The notes beneath the pieces were generated by a model that worked only from the letters and a program-made list of their open reading frames with translations, was not told the DNA's origin and did not search any database. The translations under genes were made by a program, and so were the position numbers. A DNA stretch of 64,000 nt from Hygrophila difformis. Its lineage: Eukaryota; Streptophyta; Magnoliopsida; Lamiales; Acanthaceae. Shown in pieces: positions 24,163-35,620 of this stretch (positions are counted from its first letter, which is position 1; each line of letters opens with the position of its first letter). The stretch is taken from assembly GCA_030278955.1 (NCBI GenBank), contig JAOANR010000003.1:60381628-60445627 (forward strand), read 5' to 3'.

Positions 24163-25090
24163 GCAGGAATGCAGGGTGCGGCCTTTCCCTTCCTTCGCCG
24201 CCGCGTCGGAGCTCCCTCTTCACTTCCACGACCTTCAGGTAATTTCGGCCTCCAATTCATCCAATTTTTTCACGACCTTTAGGTAATTTCGGCCTCCAAT
24301 TCATCCAATTTTTTCTTTGCGGGCCTGTTCAGCCCGGGGTCAATGATGATGCTATTAACAGTAATTGGGGCGTTTGTCTCATTATTGGCCATTGTGGTGT
24401 GAAATGGTTCTACAAGGTTTTCAGTTTGACAGGTTTTTCTAAGCTTTTCCCTTCATTGTTTCGCACCCAAAGTAGTTAAAACTTAAAATAGCATTTTCAT
24501 TGTTGACATATTACCAAGCCTACCCACATCTCTTCGTATACATTTTGCTCTTTGATCTATATGATTTAATCTCAGCTGAATTTGATATGTTCCTATGCTC
24601 TGTGTATTAGAATGATTAAACATATATGGATTAAGCAAATTTGATGACTCTGTACATAGGAATTTGGAATAATTGAATTTTTCCAAGTGTTAACATACTT
24701 TTTGTTTTTTATTTTTATTTTTATTTTTTAATTCTTGGATGTTAACCTACACTATCATTTCCTTGAAGTCGGTCCTAATTCCATCCTTCTGTTGAAAAGT
24801 TTGGCACTGGATCTCCCGTTGATACTGTAGATTCTTCCGAGACATCAGAAGAGCTGAAGAAGAAAGGTAGAACAGAGAGGTCTCTTCTTATGGTTTTCAA
24901 TGAAAATTATTTAGTATAATTTGTTGACCCATTTTGCTTTTTCTCCATAGGTGTGCAGTCTGAAACATCTGATGAGTAATGACATAGCAAAAAGAAGGCT
25001 AGAATTGCTAGGTTTAGGCTTTGTCCAGATCCGCGGAGGAAGACAAAAAGAAAGCAAGGGCATTGAGGTGGTCATAAACTGGTGGCCCAT
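24163..25090 (+). pseudogene. unidentified gene-like fragments with a 44 bp tandem duplication
   Basis: At 24,171 an ATG opens an arginine-rich N-terminus (MQGAAFPFLRRRVGAPSSL) ending at a GTAATT donor, resembling an organelle presequence. The donor region (CACGACCTTCAGGTAATTTC and following, 44 bp) is duplicated in tandem at 24,226-24,313. Later pieces read KFGTGSPVDTVDSSETSEEL (about 24,800-24,870, then a GTAGAAC donor) and VQSETSDE (about 24,954). I could not name the parent gene. Stops follow soon, so it is probably a decayed fragment. Confidence 0.4.
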
Positions 25091-25645
25091 AAAATGCGCG
25101 GTGAGTATTTTGGGTATATAAATTAAGATTTTTTATACATAGATTAGAATTTTTTTGAGATACAAATTATTATTTTTTAGTAACCATTTTTTGCATGTAA
25201 CATTTTGAGTACATAAATTAACCTTTGGACATATAGGTTAACATTTTGAACAAATAGGTTTGCATTTTGGATATATAGTTTGACATTTGGACGCATAGGT
25301 TAGCATTTTAAACACATATGTTAGTATTTTGGACACATAGGTTAAGATTTTGGAAATATAGGTTAGCATTTTGTATACATAGGTTAACATTTTGAACACA
25401 TATGTTAGCATTTTACATAAAATTAATTTAAATTACTTTTCAACACATTACATTAATTACACAAATTAATTTTATATGAAGCATAAAATTAATTGTTATC
25501 AAATTTTTGAGGTGGCGCTGACGTGACACCTAAATACCTGGAGTGGTGGTATTTTCACTGGAGTATGCCTAAATATTTAATGATATATTGTATATCAGTT
25601 ACTTAAAATAATAGTAGTATGTTTTGGGCATTTAGGTTAGCATTT

Positions 25646-25815
25646 TTTTTAGTAACATTGACACTTATATGTTGGCAAAGGTGTGGGATGCCCAAGCCGC
25701 ACAAATTACAAAGAGGCATAACGGGGAGGGATAACGAGACGGGTGGGAATCAATCCCCCAACCTATGGTTGGAAGTCAGGGAACATGACCACTTAGGTCA
25801 AGTCTCATTCTCATA
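25646..25815 (-). mobile_element. tRNA-derived SINE, minus orientation
   Basis: The reverse complement carries a box A-like GACCTAAGTGGTC and a box B-like tract, and it ends in a short A-run (T-run at 25,643-25,650). It is flanked by the 13 bp direct repeat TAGGTTAGCATTT (25633-25645, 25816-25828). Same family as 62,481-62,659. Confidence 0.85.
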
Positions 25816-25844
25816 TAGGTTAGCATTTCTGAAGATTTGGATTT

Positions 25845-26020
25845 TGAATATTTATTTATTTTTGTTTTTGCTGAACAACCTATACTAGCTAGGAAAATGG
25901 TGGTAGCTCATGCCACACAATTACAAAGGGATAAAGGGGAGGGATAGGGGGCCGGATGGGAATGGAACCCTCAACCTAGAGGTTGAGAGTCAGGGGCTTA
26001 ACCACTTGGGCTAACCTAAA
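25845..26020 (-). mobile_element. tRNA-derived SINE, second minus copy
   Basis: It shares the family body (CACACAATTACAAAGGGATA, GGGAATGGAACCCTCAACC, CTTAACCACTTGGGC). Ends approximate; the 3' tail side begins near a TTTTTG run at 25,860. Confidence 0.7.
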
Positions 26021-26114
26021 AAAAACACTTACGTTTTTTATATAGATTAGCATGGGCATATATGCTAGAATTTGAGCATGTAGATTGGGATTTGGGAATA
26101 TAGATTAGCATAGT

Positions 26115-26278
26115 GAATATTTGGATTTTTTGTTTTGTTGAAAAGCCTATACAGGCTAAGAAAATAGTGGCAGCCCATGCCACACAATTATAAAGCAACA
26201 AAGGGGAGGGATATGGGTCGGGTGAGAATCGAACCCTGAGGTTGAGAGTAAGAAACTTAATCACTTAGACTAACTTTG
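26115..26278 (-). mobile_element. tRNA-derived SINE, third minus copy, more diverged
   Basis: It has the same layout as the preceding copy (AGCCTATACAGGCTAAG, GCCACACAATTATAAAGC, GAGAATCGAACCCTGAGG, AACTTAATCACTTAG). A small deletion near box B. Ends approximate. Confidence 0.65.
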
Positions 26279-26419
26279 AAGTTTGAATAATTAAATTTTG
26301 ATTATTTTATATACTAACTTTAAAAATATATGAATATTTGGATTTTCAATATTTTATAGTAACTTAAAAAATACTAGGAGTATGTTTTTGTTATATAGGT
26401 TAGGATTTGTGCATATAGG

Positions 26420-28311
26420 TTAAAAAATTAGATATAGAGATATAAAACCTAAAACATTTTCCGCTCTCACTAAGCCACATCGCTCTTTCATTTGCTGATT
26501 TGCTAAGCCACAACGCTCTTTCACTAATCCATCTACAGCGCCCTTATTTCTTTGTATTGATTTTTCAATTTGCTAACGATTTGCAATCCGACGAATTGCT
26601 ATTTGGTTAGTTTTAACGGTTATTCGCGCGCTTTGCAGAATTGCTAACCTTTTGAAATGGTTTCTCCACCAGCAAATCCTGAACAAGGTCCGTCAGCAAA
26701 TGTTGAACAAGGTCAGCTCCCTGACAAACGACGAGGTACGCTCGGTACCGAACGACACGGACGGCTCCCTGCTAAACCACGAGGTAAACCTTTACCTGCC
26801 CACTCTAAGACGAAGGAAGCTAGAGCGAACCTTATCAAAAGAGGCCCTATTTGTAAAATCACTTATGTTATTTGCTAATAAACGTAATGAAAGTAAAGAA
26901 ATACAATAGTCCTCTGACATAATAGCTACATCAGCTGCCTTTAAGTATAAGAAGTTCAGTAATTATGATGAAGCTATACAGGTGAGAAGGAGTTATGTGG
27001 GTACAGGGGGAATTTGGAGGGATTGGTAAAAAATCTGAAGGGTATGGAGCTCAGTAATCATATGGTTGAGCTAAGAAAGACTCCATTCAAGCATCTATTC
27101 GAGGCGATTGATACAGGACTGTTGGAAGCATCCGCCTGCAAGAGGTCGAATTCTACCATTAAAAAGACCATGAGAAGTTATGTAAGCAGAACTACATCAC
27201 TTTGGAGACCAGAAAGTAAAAATTACAGTGGAGTTGATTCGGCTCATTTTTGGAATAGTGGATGGAGATGTCCCAATTGTTACTGGAAAGAAGGTGAGAC
27301 CTGAGGTGGAATTTGTTAACAGATTGTTCCCTGATAACAAAAACTGACACTGCAAGTTGAATAAAATTAAAATTGAAAGGGAGATGAGGAAAAACGAAAT
27401 AACAAGGCCGGATTTTGCTCGTTTGGTTGTGTTGTACATCCTCCCATTTGCCTTGGCTCCAACCAATGGATATAGCATTGAGTGGTACTACACACAATTT
27501 GTTTCGGATGTGGACCAAATGGTGAAATACAACTGGAGCTTGTTCCTTTACGACATGTTGATGACTGGAATTAACAAAGAACCGAAAGGCAGCATAGGTT
27601 GTGTGCTAATACTAGCTGTAAGTACATCTAACTATATTGTTCTATTTCGCGATATGTTATGTTGAATCTAACCTGGTTTTTTCTTTAATTTTTCAGTACT
27701 GCTTGTGTGAATGATCAAGGATCATAAGCCCAGTGCATCCATCAGCTTTCCCAAGGTGTGCCAAATGGGATTTGAAAGACCTCACAAAAGCATTTAAGAA
27801 CAAGGAAATTGACTATTTCTTTCATAAGATATGTCAAATGGAATTTACTAAGGTGATTTTTAATGCTACAGAGGATTAAGAATCTTTAAACATTTTTTAC
27901 ACCTAATTTTGTAGGTGCAAGACAACACTATGGAAACCGAGGAGGAAAAACGTTTACTTGATCAGAAGGTGGGTGAAGAACATCCACATGATGGGAATCA
28001 GGAGGAATTTAAAGGTGCTACCGTGGTAACTGAGGATGAAAGACATCCAGATGATGGAAGAGTTTAGCAGCCTTCAGATGATGGACAGTTTAGAGTTGAT
28101 GAAGGACATCCAGGTGGGGGAAAAGTTCGGCAGCCTTCAGATGATGGACAAGGGCATGGAAAATGTCCACATGATTCAGATGTTTCAACGTCTCAAAGAG
28201 GGAAACGTCTCAAAGAAGGAGATGAGATGCAACAGAAGAAACTCCTTATACTTGATATAAATGGGGTACTTTCTGACATGGTGTATAGGGAAAAGGATAA
28301 AACGCCTTTCG
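26420..28311 (+). pseudogene. 5' part of a transposon-type gene joined to an FCP1/NIF-like HAD phosphatase start
   Basis: An ATG at 26,657 opens a short frame (MVSPPANPEQGPSANVEQGQ) that stops at 26,878. Further 3' there are pieces of a plant repeat-protein family often annotated with Ulp1-like or 'mobile domain' genes: QKVKITVELIRLIFGIVDGD, RPDFARLVVLYILPFALAPT, WYYTQFVSDVDQMVKYNWSL. After an acidic linker (27,916-28,230) comes KKLLILDINGVLSDMVYREK, which looks like the first strand of an FCP1/NIF-type HAD phosphatase (Asp at DINGV; the second Asp of the classic motif is Asn). The exon ends at a GTAAAC donor (28,312). Frames are interrupted by stops and shifts. This is the left arm of the giant inverted repeat plus about 290 bp of its own upstream sequence, so it is probably the parent copy. 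Confidence 0.6.
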
Positions 28312-30089
28312 GTAAACATTTCTTCATGACAATTATCAATTTATTTACATTTAATGATGCTATAAGAAATATGAAAATAAGGTGCTGCACATTGAATTGA
28401 TTTTAGAAACTTATTTTTTTATTTCTTATTTATAGCATCATTAAATATAAATAAATTGATAATTGTCATGAAGAAATGTTTACCGAAAGGCGTTTTATCC
28501 TTTTCCCTATACACTATGTCAGAAAGTACCCCATTTATATCAAGTATAAGGAGTTTCTTCTGTTGCATCCCATCTCCTTCTTTGAGGCGTTTCCCTCTAT
28601 GAGACGTTGAAACATCTGAATCATGTGGACGTTTTCCATGCCCTTGTCCATCATCTGAAGGCTGCCGAACTCTTCCCCCACCTGGGTGTCCTTCATCAAC
28701 TCTAAACTGTCCATCATCTGAAGGCTGCTAAACTCTTCCATCATCTGGATGTCTTTCATCCTCAGTTACCACGATAGCACCTTTAAATTCCTCCTGATTC
28801 CCATCATGTGGATGTTCTTCACCCACCTTCTGATCAAGTAAACGTTTTTCCTCCTCGGTTTCCATAGTGTTGTCTTGCACCTACAAAATTAGGTGTAAAA
28901 AATGTTTAAAGATTCCTAATGCTCTGTAGCATTAAAAATCACCTTAGTAAATTCCATTTGACATATCTTATGAAAGAAATAGTCAATTTCCTTGTTCTTA
29001 AATGCTTTTGTGAGGTCTTTTAAATCCCATTTGGCACACCTTGGGAAAGCTGATGGATGCACTGGGCTTATGATCCTTGATCATTCACACAAGCAGTACT
29101 GAAAAATTAAAGAAAAAACCAGGTTAGATTCAACATAACATATCGCGAAATAAAACAATATAGTTAGATGTACTTACAGCTAGTATTAGCACACAACCCA
29201 TGCTGCCTTTCGGTTCTTTGTTAATTCCAGTAATCAACATGTCGTAAAGGAACAAGCTCCAGTTGTATTTCACCATTTGGTCCACATCCGAAACAAATTG
29301 TGTGTAGTACCACCCAATGCTATATCCATTGGTTGGAGCCAAGGCAAATGCGAGATGTACAACACAACCAAACGAGCAAAATCCGCACTTGTTATTTCTT
29401 TTTTCCTCATCTCCCTTTCAATTTTAATTTTATTCAACTTGCAGTGTCAGTTTTTGTTATCAGGGAACAATCTGTTAACAAATTCCACCTCAGGTCTCAC
29501 CTTCTTTCCAGTAACAATTGGGACATCTCCATCCACTATTCCAAAAATGAGCCGAATCAACTCCACTGTAATTTTTACTTTCTGGTCTCCAAAGTGATGT
29601 AGTTCTGCTTACATAACTTCTCATGATCTTTTTAATGGTAGAATTCGACCTCTTGCAGGCGGATGCTTCCAACAGTCCTGTACCAATCGCCTCGAATAGA
29701 TGCTTGAATGGAGTCTTTCTTAGCTCAACCATATGATTACTGAGCTCCATACCCTTCAGATTTTTGACCAATCCCTCCAAATTCCCCCTGTACCCACATT
29801 ACTCCTTCTCACCTGTATAGCTTCATCATAATTACTGAACTTCTTATACTTAAAAGGCAGCTGATGTAGCTATTATGTCAGAGGACTATTGTATTTCTTT
29901 ACTTTCATTACGTTTATTAGCAAATAACATAAGTGATTTTACAAATAGGGCCTCTTTTGATAAGGTTCGCTCTAGCTTCCTTCGTCTTAGAGTGGGCAGG
30001 TAAAGGTTTACCTCGTGGTTTAGCAGGGAGCCGTCCGTGTCGTTCGGTACCGAGCGTACCTCGTCGTTTGTCAGGGAGCTGACCTTGTT
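26706..30089. repeat. giant inverted duplication (hairpin), two arms of about 1.68 kb
   Basis: The left arm 26706-28381 and right arm 28410-30089 are reverse complements with few differences (for example two residue changes over 96 in a shared frame). They are separated by about 28 bp (28382-28409). The left arm continues upstream into its own 5' sequence, while the right arm stops abruptly at 30089, next to helicase coding sequence. The arms hold the transposon-type/HAD gene fragment. Transcription through both arms would give a dsRNA of well over a kilobase. Confidence 0.95.
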
Positions 30090-33000
30090 AAATCGTTTCA
30101 GTGCAAATGAACACGGTATACTTGTTGCTACAGAGGCTGCTGCACGTGGGCTAGACATTCCTGGTGTTCGAACTGTTGTTCACTTCCAACTTCCACATTC
30201 AGCTGAAGTAAAGTCAAAAGAATTGGCATTCATCTAGTCTTCGATACTCTTCTTATAACCTACAAAGGCCTAAGTATAAATTTATTGCTACAGGTATATG
30301 TTCATAGATGTGGAAGAACTGCCAGAGCCTCTAGTGATGGTTGCAGCATTGCATTAATGTCACCAAATGATGCATCAAAATTTTTGGCACTTTGCAAATC
30401 TTTTTCAAAGGTACTTCTCTGTTATGTGTATTTTAATCATTATAACAAAAAGGTACAAAAAGAACTGAAGAGCTGAACCAGATGTTTTGTTGTTTAGAGT
30501 GCAATTAAAGTTAAACTGATAAATATGTGGTGCTCTTATGTACTTCAGTGTCGAGATTAATTTTTTAATTTAATAACGAATTTTCATCGATAGGTCATGA
30601 GTGATTCTTCTGAGTTCTGACCAAACAAAGCATTCACTGCATGGCCACTTAATATTTTGATGCACAAGCAGATTGATATTTTCAATTATTCATGATCTTT
30701 TGATTGTTTGCAAAACATCATGTTACTATCAAGTTATGTTGCAATTACTTGAGAAAGTATGATGCAATGAAATTTGGAAATGATATTATATTAATATATA
30801 AACTGAATTGAGGTCATTTATTTTTCATGAAGATTGAAGACTTAAATGCGTTGATGAATTTTGTTTCAGATACATCATATTTGAATATTTTACTGTATAT
30901 TAAAGTTCCCATTATGCAATGTTAAAAATGGAAAGCAGTCCTACATGAATTGCTCCTTACTGAATCAGCAACTGGAATTTCTGCAATGGACTTTTACACA
31001 TGCTTAGAGAAATTTGTTATTCCAATTCCCATCTTATCTTTACCAATAGACCCTCCTTGGTTGTAATGATTGTTAGTGAGCAATTTGAGCAGTTCTATAC
31101 TGTCTAATCGATGTGACAAGCTATGTTTTACCAGAGCTGGCTGTTCCTTGCTTGGCCAGTGATAAGCTCTCTGTCTGTCTGTATAGGTCTGTTCTCTCTG
31201 TTTGTATCTGTATAGGTGACATGGGACTCGTTTCTTGTGCTTCGGTATGAAGGGGTTAGCAATTAAATTGTGATTCCTAAAATATTTTTTTAAAAGAACT
31301 TAGATGTCTGTGCTCAAATTTAGTAGTCCATGGCATGGCGCTACATTACCTGCATCCATTGTTCTTAACAATGGCTCATTTTTATTACTGTGTATTTTGG
31401 AATATTGAATCATTTCCCTGAATGTGAAGGGTTATTGGACTGGTGTTCCGAGTATATATTTGCTTAAAATGGTTAAGTCTCATGTCTGATAATTATCTTG
31501 TGTTGTCATACAGGAAAGTTTCCAGCGATTTCCTGTTGAACCCTCATACATGCCAGAGATTAAGAAAAGAATATCTCTTGCACATCAAGTTGATAAAATT
31601 GTGCGGAAGGAATCTCAGGTGACAAAGCTGAAATATTACAGTTTCGTTAATTTAATCACGTTTTATATATCTGATTTGGGATTTAGTTAACAAATGGGCT
31701 ATGGTGTTGAATTGTGCCAACAAAGAATAACAATCCTTATTTACATCTACATCTTCCTCCCCTAAGAAACCAACGATAACAACTCAAGTTGCTTCACCTC
31801 TCCATCTGGAATTTTTCCTAGTTCACTTTCTTGGTGCAATTTCTTATTATTGGTGTTAAGGGTACTATTTTTTATTGGTAGATAAATTTATTGATAAACT
31901 GGAAAACAATTCAAGAAAGTAACAACCTTGGCTTGGCTTGAAAAATGACGGCTAGAGCGATTACATGGTGTTTCTGCTGCTTGTTAAATCCTTTCCTCTA
32001 TTACCCAATTGCGTCTTGATGAGGATTGAGTGATGATGAATTATTTGTGAGATAGGATACCTAAAATATTTTATGATACTAACAAGTATCTTAAAATTTC
32101 GCACACCACTTTATTTTCTCATAACTCTCAAATTATAGTAAGTTTATATTTAATTGTGATCTTTGGTCTTCATCTGTAATAACGACTTTATGGAGTGACG
32201 TTGTCTCTTTCTGACTTTCAAATTTTCAATAGGAAATCGATCTTTTAATTCTAACAACTGTTTTCCCCAGGAAAAGGCTGAGAGAAGTTGGAAGAAGCGA
32301 AATGCTGAACCACTAGAACTGGATCTGGACGACAATGATTGTGAGGAGGAAAGTGTCAAGAAAAACAGGCGAAAGAAAGCCAAATCAAATCAATTGAACA
32401 AGTTGCAGGAGGTATACTCTGCCTATTTTTGTTTGTTTCATCTATTTTTCTGGTTCGTGATTCTGGAAATTCTGATGGATTACATGCATTTGATATTATT
32501 ATCTTATTTACAATAGTATGTTCTCTAAAATTGCAGGAGCTCAATACACTACTTTCAAAACAATTGCATCCCAAAACATTTTCCAAGCGTTATTTGGCTG
32601 GGGTAAGTATATATCATCGTTCAACACACTTGAAAAGTGAATAACTGCATGGACACTCCAATAATGGCAATACGGCTGCACATATACCCATCCACCCAGC
32701 ATGACACACGCAATGTTATCAATTAGTTTGTGTATTTCTTATCTGTTCTGCATTTTCTTGTTAATGGTCATAGTGCTTTTAAACCAGGGCTAGGGGTAAA
32801 CAGTTCTGTTGTTTTTGGTTCTGTTACACCAGCTTTTAGGTTATATTGTATGAAGGCGAATATAATTTTTGTTTTCTCATCAAGATTCTGTTCAGATTCT
32901 GAAATGAAATCACTGGAAGATGGCCTTCATATTTTGAACAATCACTGCATTCATTTCATTTTAGGTGGGGAAAAGTATTCTAGAATTAATTTACTCATTG

Positions 33001-33893
33001 AATAGTTACTACTTACTACTAATGCAGGCACTCTTTCTATTCAATAATTCTGTGAAATCTTCACTCAAAAGGCTTTAAGGCAGTTGGTGCTTCACAACTG
33101 TATGGAATTCCTAATTGTAGGGATGTTTGTTAACCATAGTTTATGCAAATCATCTTATTTCGTGTTGTAGATTTTAATGATTTTGCAGTTGAGCATGTTC
33201 TGGATTTGCATTTTCAGTGCTGGGCTTCTAATTACATTGTGATAACTTTGTCATTGTTAGTTAGCTATTATCAGAAATGTGTCTATTCTATAATTGAAGA
33301 ACTTTGATTCTTATGTGTTAATTGATTCAACCACGGACAGGCTGGTGTATCCCCTCTGCTTCAACATCAATTTGAAGAATTAGCAAGGGAGAAGGCCGAC
33401 AATGGGGAGTCATCGGATCAAAATAAAAGGAGAACGTTGGTGGTCATTCGCCAGGACCAGGTCGAACCACTTCAGGCATTAAAGAGTGCGAGTAAGGAGT
33501 TAAGGCTAATGTCATGACCTTTACCCCCATTTATATTGTCAAACATCTTACATTTCATAGGCAAAAGATTTAACTGTCATAGAAGTGCATCATCTGTCCT
33601 GCTTTTATATATACGTAAATTTATAATCCCTGCAAGATGCCATTTTTCATATTGCTTTGCGAATAAGGGGGAAATTTTTTACATAATGGTGCATCCAAAA
33701 TTTTCATTTGTCTGCTTCTACTATTAATTAAATGTGTTGAACTAAATGCTAGAGAATTGAAAGGCTTTTTTTTTTTTTCAGTTCATGATCTTTCCACTTT
33801 GAAGCTTTCTTTTAGCCTGCATTTCTTCAGTATGGGTAAAAGCTATTTATTTCTTAACGAAACTCAGTTGCTTGCCTATTGTTGTATTTAGAG

Positions 33894-34432
33894 TAGAGCT
33901 GTAATCGAGCCGAATCGAGCCGAGCTTTGGGTGTTTGAGCTCGGGTCGTTAAGCATCCGAGCTCGGCTTGTGTTCGTTCGTTAAGGAAGTCGAGCTTGAA
34001 ATCGTGTTCGAGCTCGGCTTGTGAAAAAGTTCGTGAGCTCGAGCTCGAGTTCGGCTCGACTCGTTTAGTTCAAACGAGCCAACTTACCTTTTTGCTCAGC
34101 TCGGCTCGTTTGAGCTCGTTCGGCTCAATTAAAAATTTATAAAAAAATTATGAATCTTTCATCCAATCAAAGGTTAGATGTTTTTTCCCATAACATTGAA
34201 ATTGTCAAACAAACATATACGAACATATAAAATTACAAAATTACCCCGTTAACGAACATATACGAACATTTTCGAACTGTTCGCGAACAAGCTCGTGTTC
34301 GTTCGTTAAGCAAAACGAGCTCGTGTTCGTGTTCGAGCTCGGCTCGTTAAGCTTTACAAACGAACAGTTAACGAACGAATACGAATCGAACCGAACTTTG
34401 TTCGCGAGCTGTTTGTTTGTTTTACAGCTCTA
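33894..34432. mobile_element. hAT-type MITE in a helicase intron (539 bp)
   Basis: Perfect 11 bp inverted ends TAGAGCTGTAA / TTACAGCTCTA and an 8 bp target duplication ATTTAGAG (33886-33893, 34433-34440). The interior is dense in GAGCTCG, GCTCGTT and CGAACGA words near both ends, giving strong fold-back potential. No coding. Confidence 0.9.
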
Positions 34433-34494
34433 ATTTAGAGTAATCTAAAGAATTGAAAAGTAGTCACAATGACTCCAATCTGGGTTTTCATAAT

Positions 34495-35110
34495 GGTATT
34501 GGTTGCGGTGCAATCAAGAAGATCCGCAGTACATCAAGGCACCAATCTCCATCGTTCATTTAAAATCCAACGGTCCAAAATATAAAAGGATAAAGTTGTC
34601 CAAAAAATGTATAACGGTCAAGTCGCTGAAATACACGTAGGGTGTTATCGCTGAACTATGGCATGTTGCTGAAATAAACACATCACTTTGCTGAAATACA
34701 TACAGCTCGTCGTTGAAATATGTTAAACCATAGAATTGGAGTTTCAACGTATATGAAATCGCTAAAATGAACATTATCAAGTCGCTGAAAAATACTATAG
34801 GATGTCGCTGAAAAATACTATAGGATGTCGCTGAAATATACTATATTGCGTCACTGAAATATACTACAATTCGTCGCTGAAATACACAGAAGCCGCCTGA
34901 AAATATTATGCCCGTCGCTGAAATATTAACAAATCGCTGAAATATATACAAATTGTCGCTGAAATGTACTAACGATATTTTAGAGTAATATGACAATTAC
35001 ATTTTTACCCTTTAAGTTAATCTCAACCGTCGATTTACAATGTGAATCAATGATCGGGAAAGGCCGCAGTACATCAAGACAAATGTCTTGATTGCACCAT
35101 AACTTCTCCC
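34495..35110. mobile_element. non-autonomous element with tandem GTCGCTGAAATA motifs, copy 1
   Basis: The ends are inverted: GGTATTGGTTGCGGTGCAAT at the left against GGGAGAAGTTATGGTGCAAT read from the right, both followed by CAAG. Flanks TTTTCATAAT and TTTTATAAT suggest an imperfect 9-10 bp duplication. The interior has about a dozen GTCGCTGAAATA(TAC) units at 20-35 bp spacing. This motif is the reverse complement of the TTCAGCGAC array in the element at 42.4 kb. Confidence 0.7.
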
Positions 35111-35620
35111 TTTTATAATACCTTCGACATTTGTATCATCTTTATGAAATGCACAGGAAGGAGGCTCATCACCTCAACAAATGGGCCTATTGAATCTGCA
35201 TAAGAGTTCATTTTATCATGATGTAGTGATACACTGATACTATTTTTTTGAGACCTTTGATCAATGAGCTCTTCATTGCATTCAAATATGGTACTATTTG
35301 ATGGATGAATTGTATCTTTCGTATTTCCAACATCATCAGGCTTGCTTGGATCTCAAAGGGATTGCAGAAAAGCAGAACTCGGATACCTTGAGAAAGAAGA
35401 GGAAAGAAATGAAAAAAAACGTATTGCGCGACCCCCTTTTCTTCAGCAATTTTCATTCACTAGTATTCTGTTACATATATTAAACTATTCCTCTTCCCAT
35501 TGAGTCTTATGCAGTTGTCTTGATTATTCAGGTTTGCATGAACAAAGGCGAAAGCAACGGAAAAATTACAAAAAACGAGATGCTTGGTGTATACCATGTT
35601 CTCCCTTCAGATCATATTAA

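Larger units (their letters stand above)
25190..26430. repeat. degenerate minisatellite of about 24 bp, interrupted by SINEs
   Basis: The unit resembles TAGGTTAGCATTTTGGACAC + ATA. It is continuous at 25,190-25,430 with about ten variants and resumes in fragments at 25,620-25,645, 25,815-25,835, 26,035-26,125 and 26,385-26,430. The gaps are three minus-oriented SINEs. Confidence 0.75.
30090..35620 (+). pseudogene. RH13: DEAD-box RNA helicase 13-like gene, 3' half
   Basis: Exons: 30090-30207 (starts inside the exon at RFSANEHGILVATEAAARGL, then HFQLPHSAE), 30294-30410 ([20 protein letters not shown], motif VI), 31514-31618, 32271-32411, 32537-32602 (TLLSKQLHPKTFSKRYLAG), 33341-33491 (VVIRQDQVEPLQALKSA), 35359-35420 (DTLRKKRKEMKKN) and a last basic exon near 35531-35620 (HEQRRKQRKNYKKRDAW). 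Order and content match RH13. The first exon has lost its splice acceptor and a few codons, replaced by the end of the inverted repeat. In the last junction the basic frame is reached only with a one-base shift near an A8 run, so the final frame is unresolved. Separated from exon 7 by about 10.1 kb of foreign DNA. Confidence 0.88.

Noticed and set aside
28535..30158. Minus-strand frames at 28.5-30.2 kb as a second gene
   Set aside because: They are mirror copies of the left-arm frames, produced by the inverted duplication, and carry the same interruptions.
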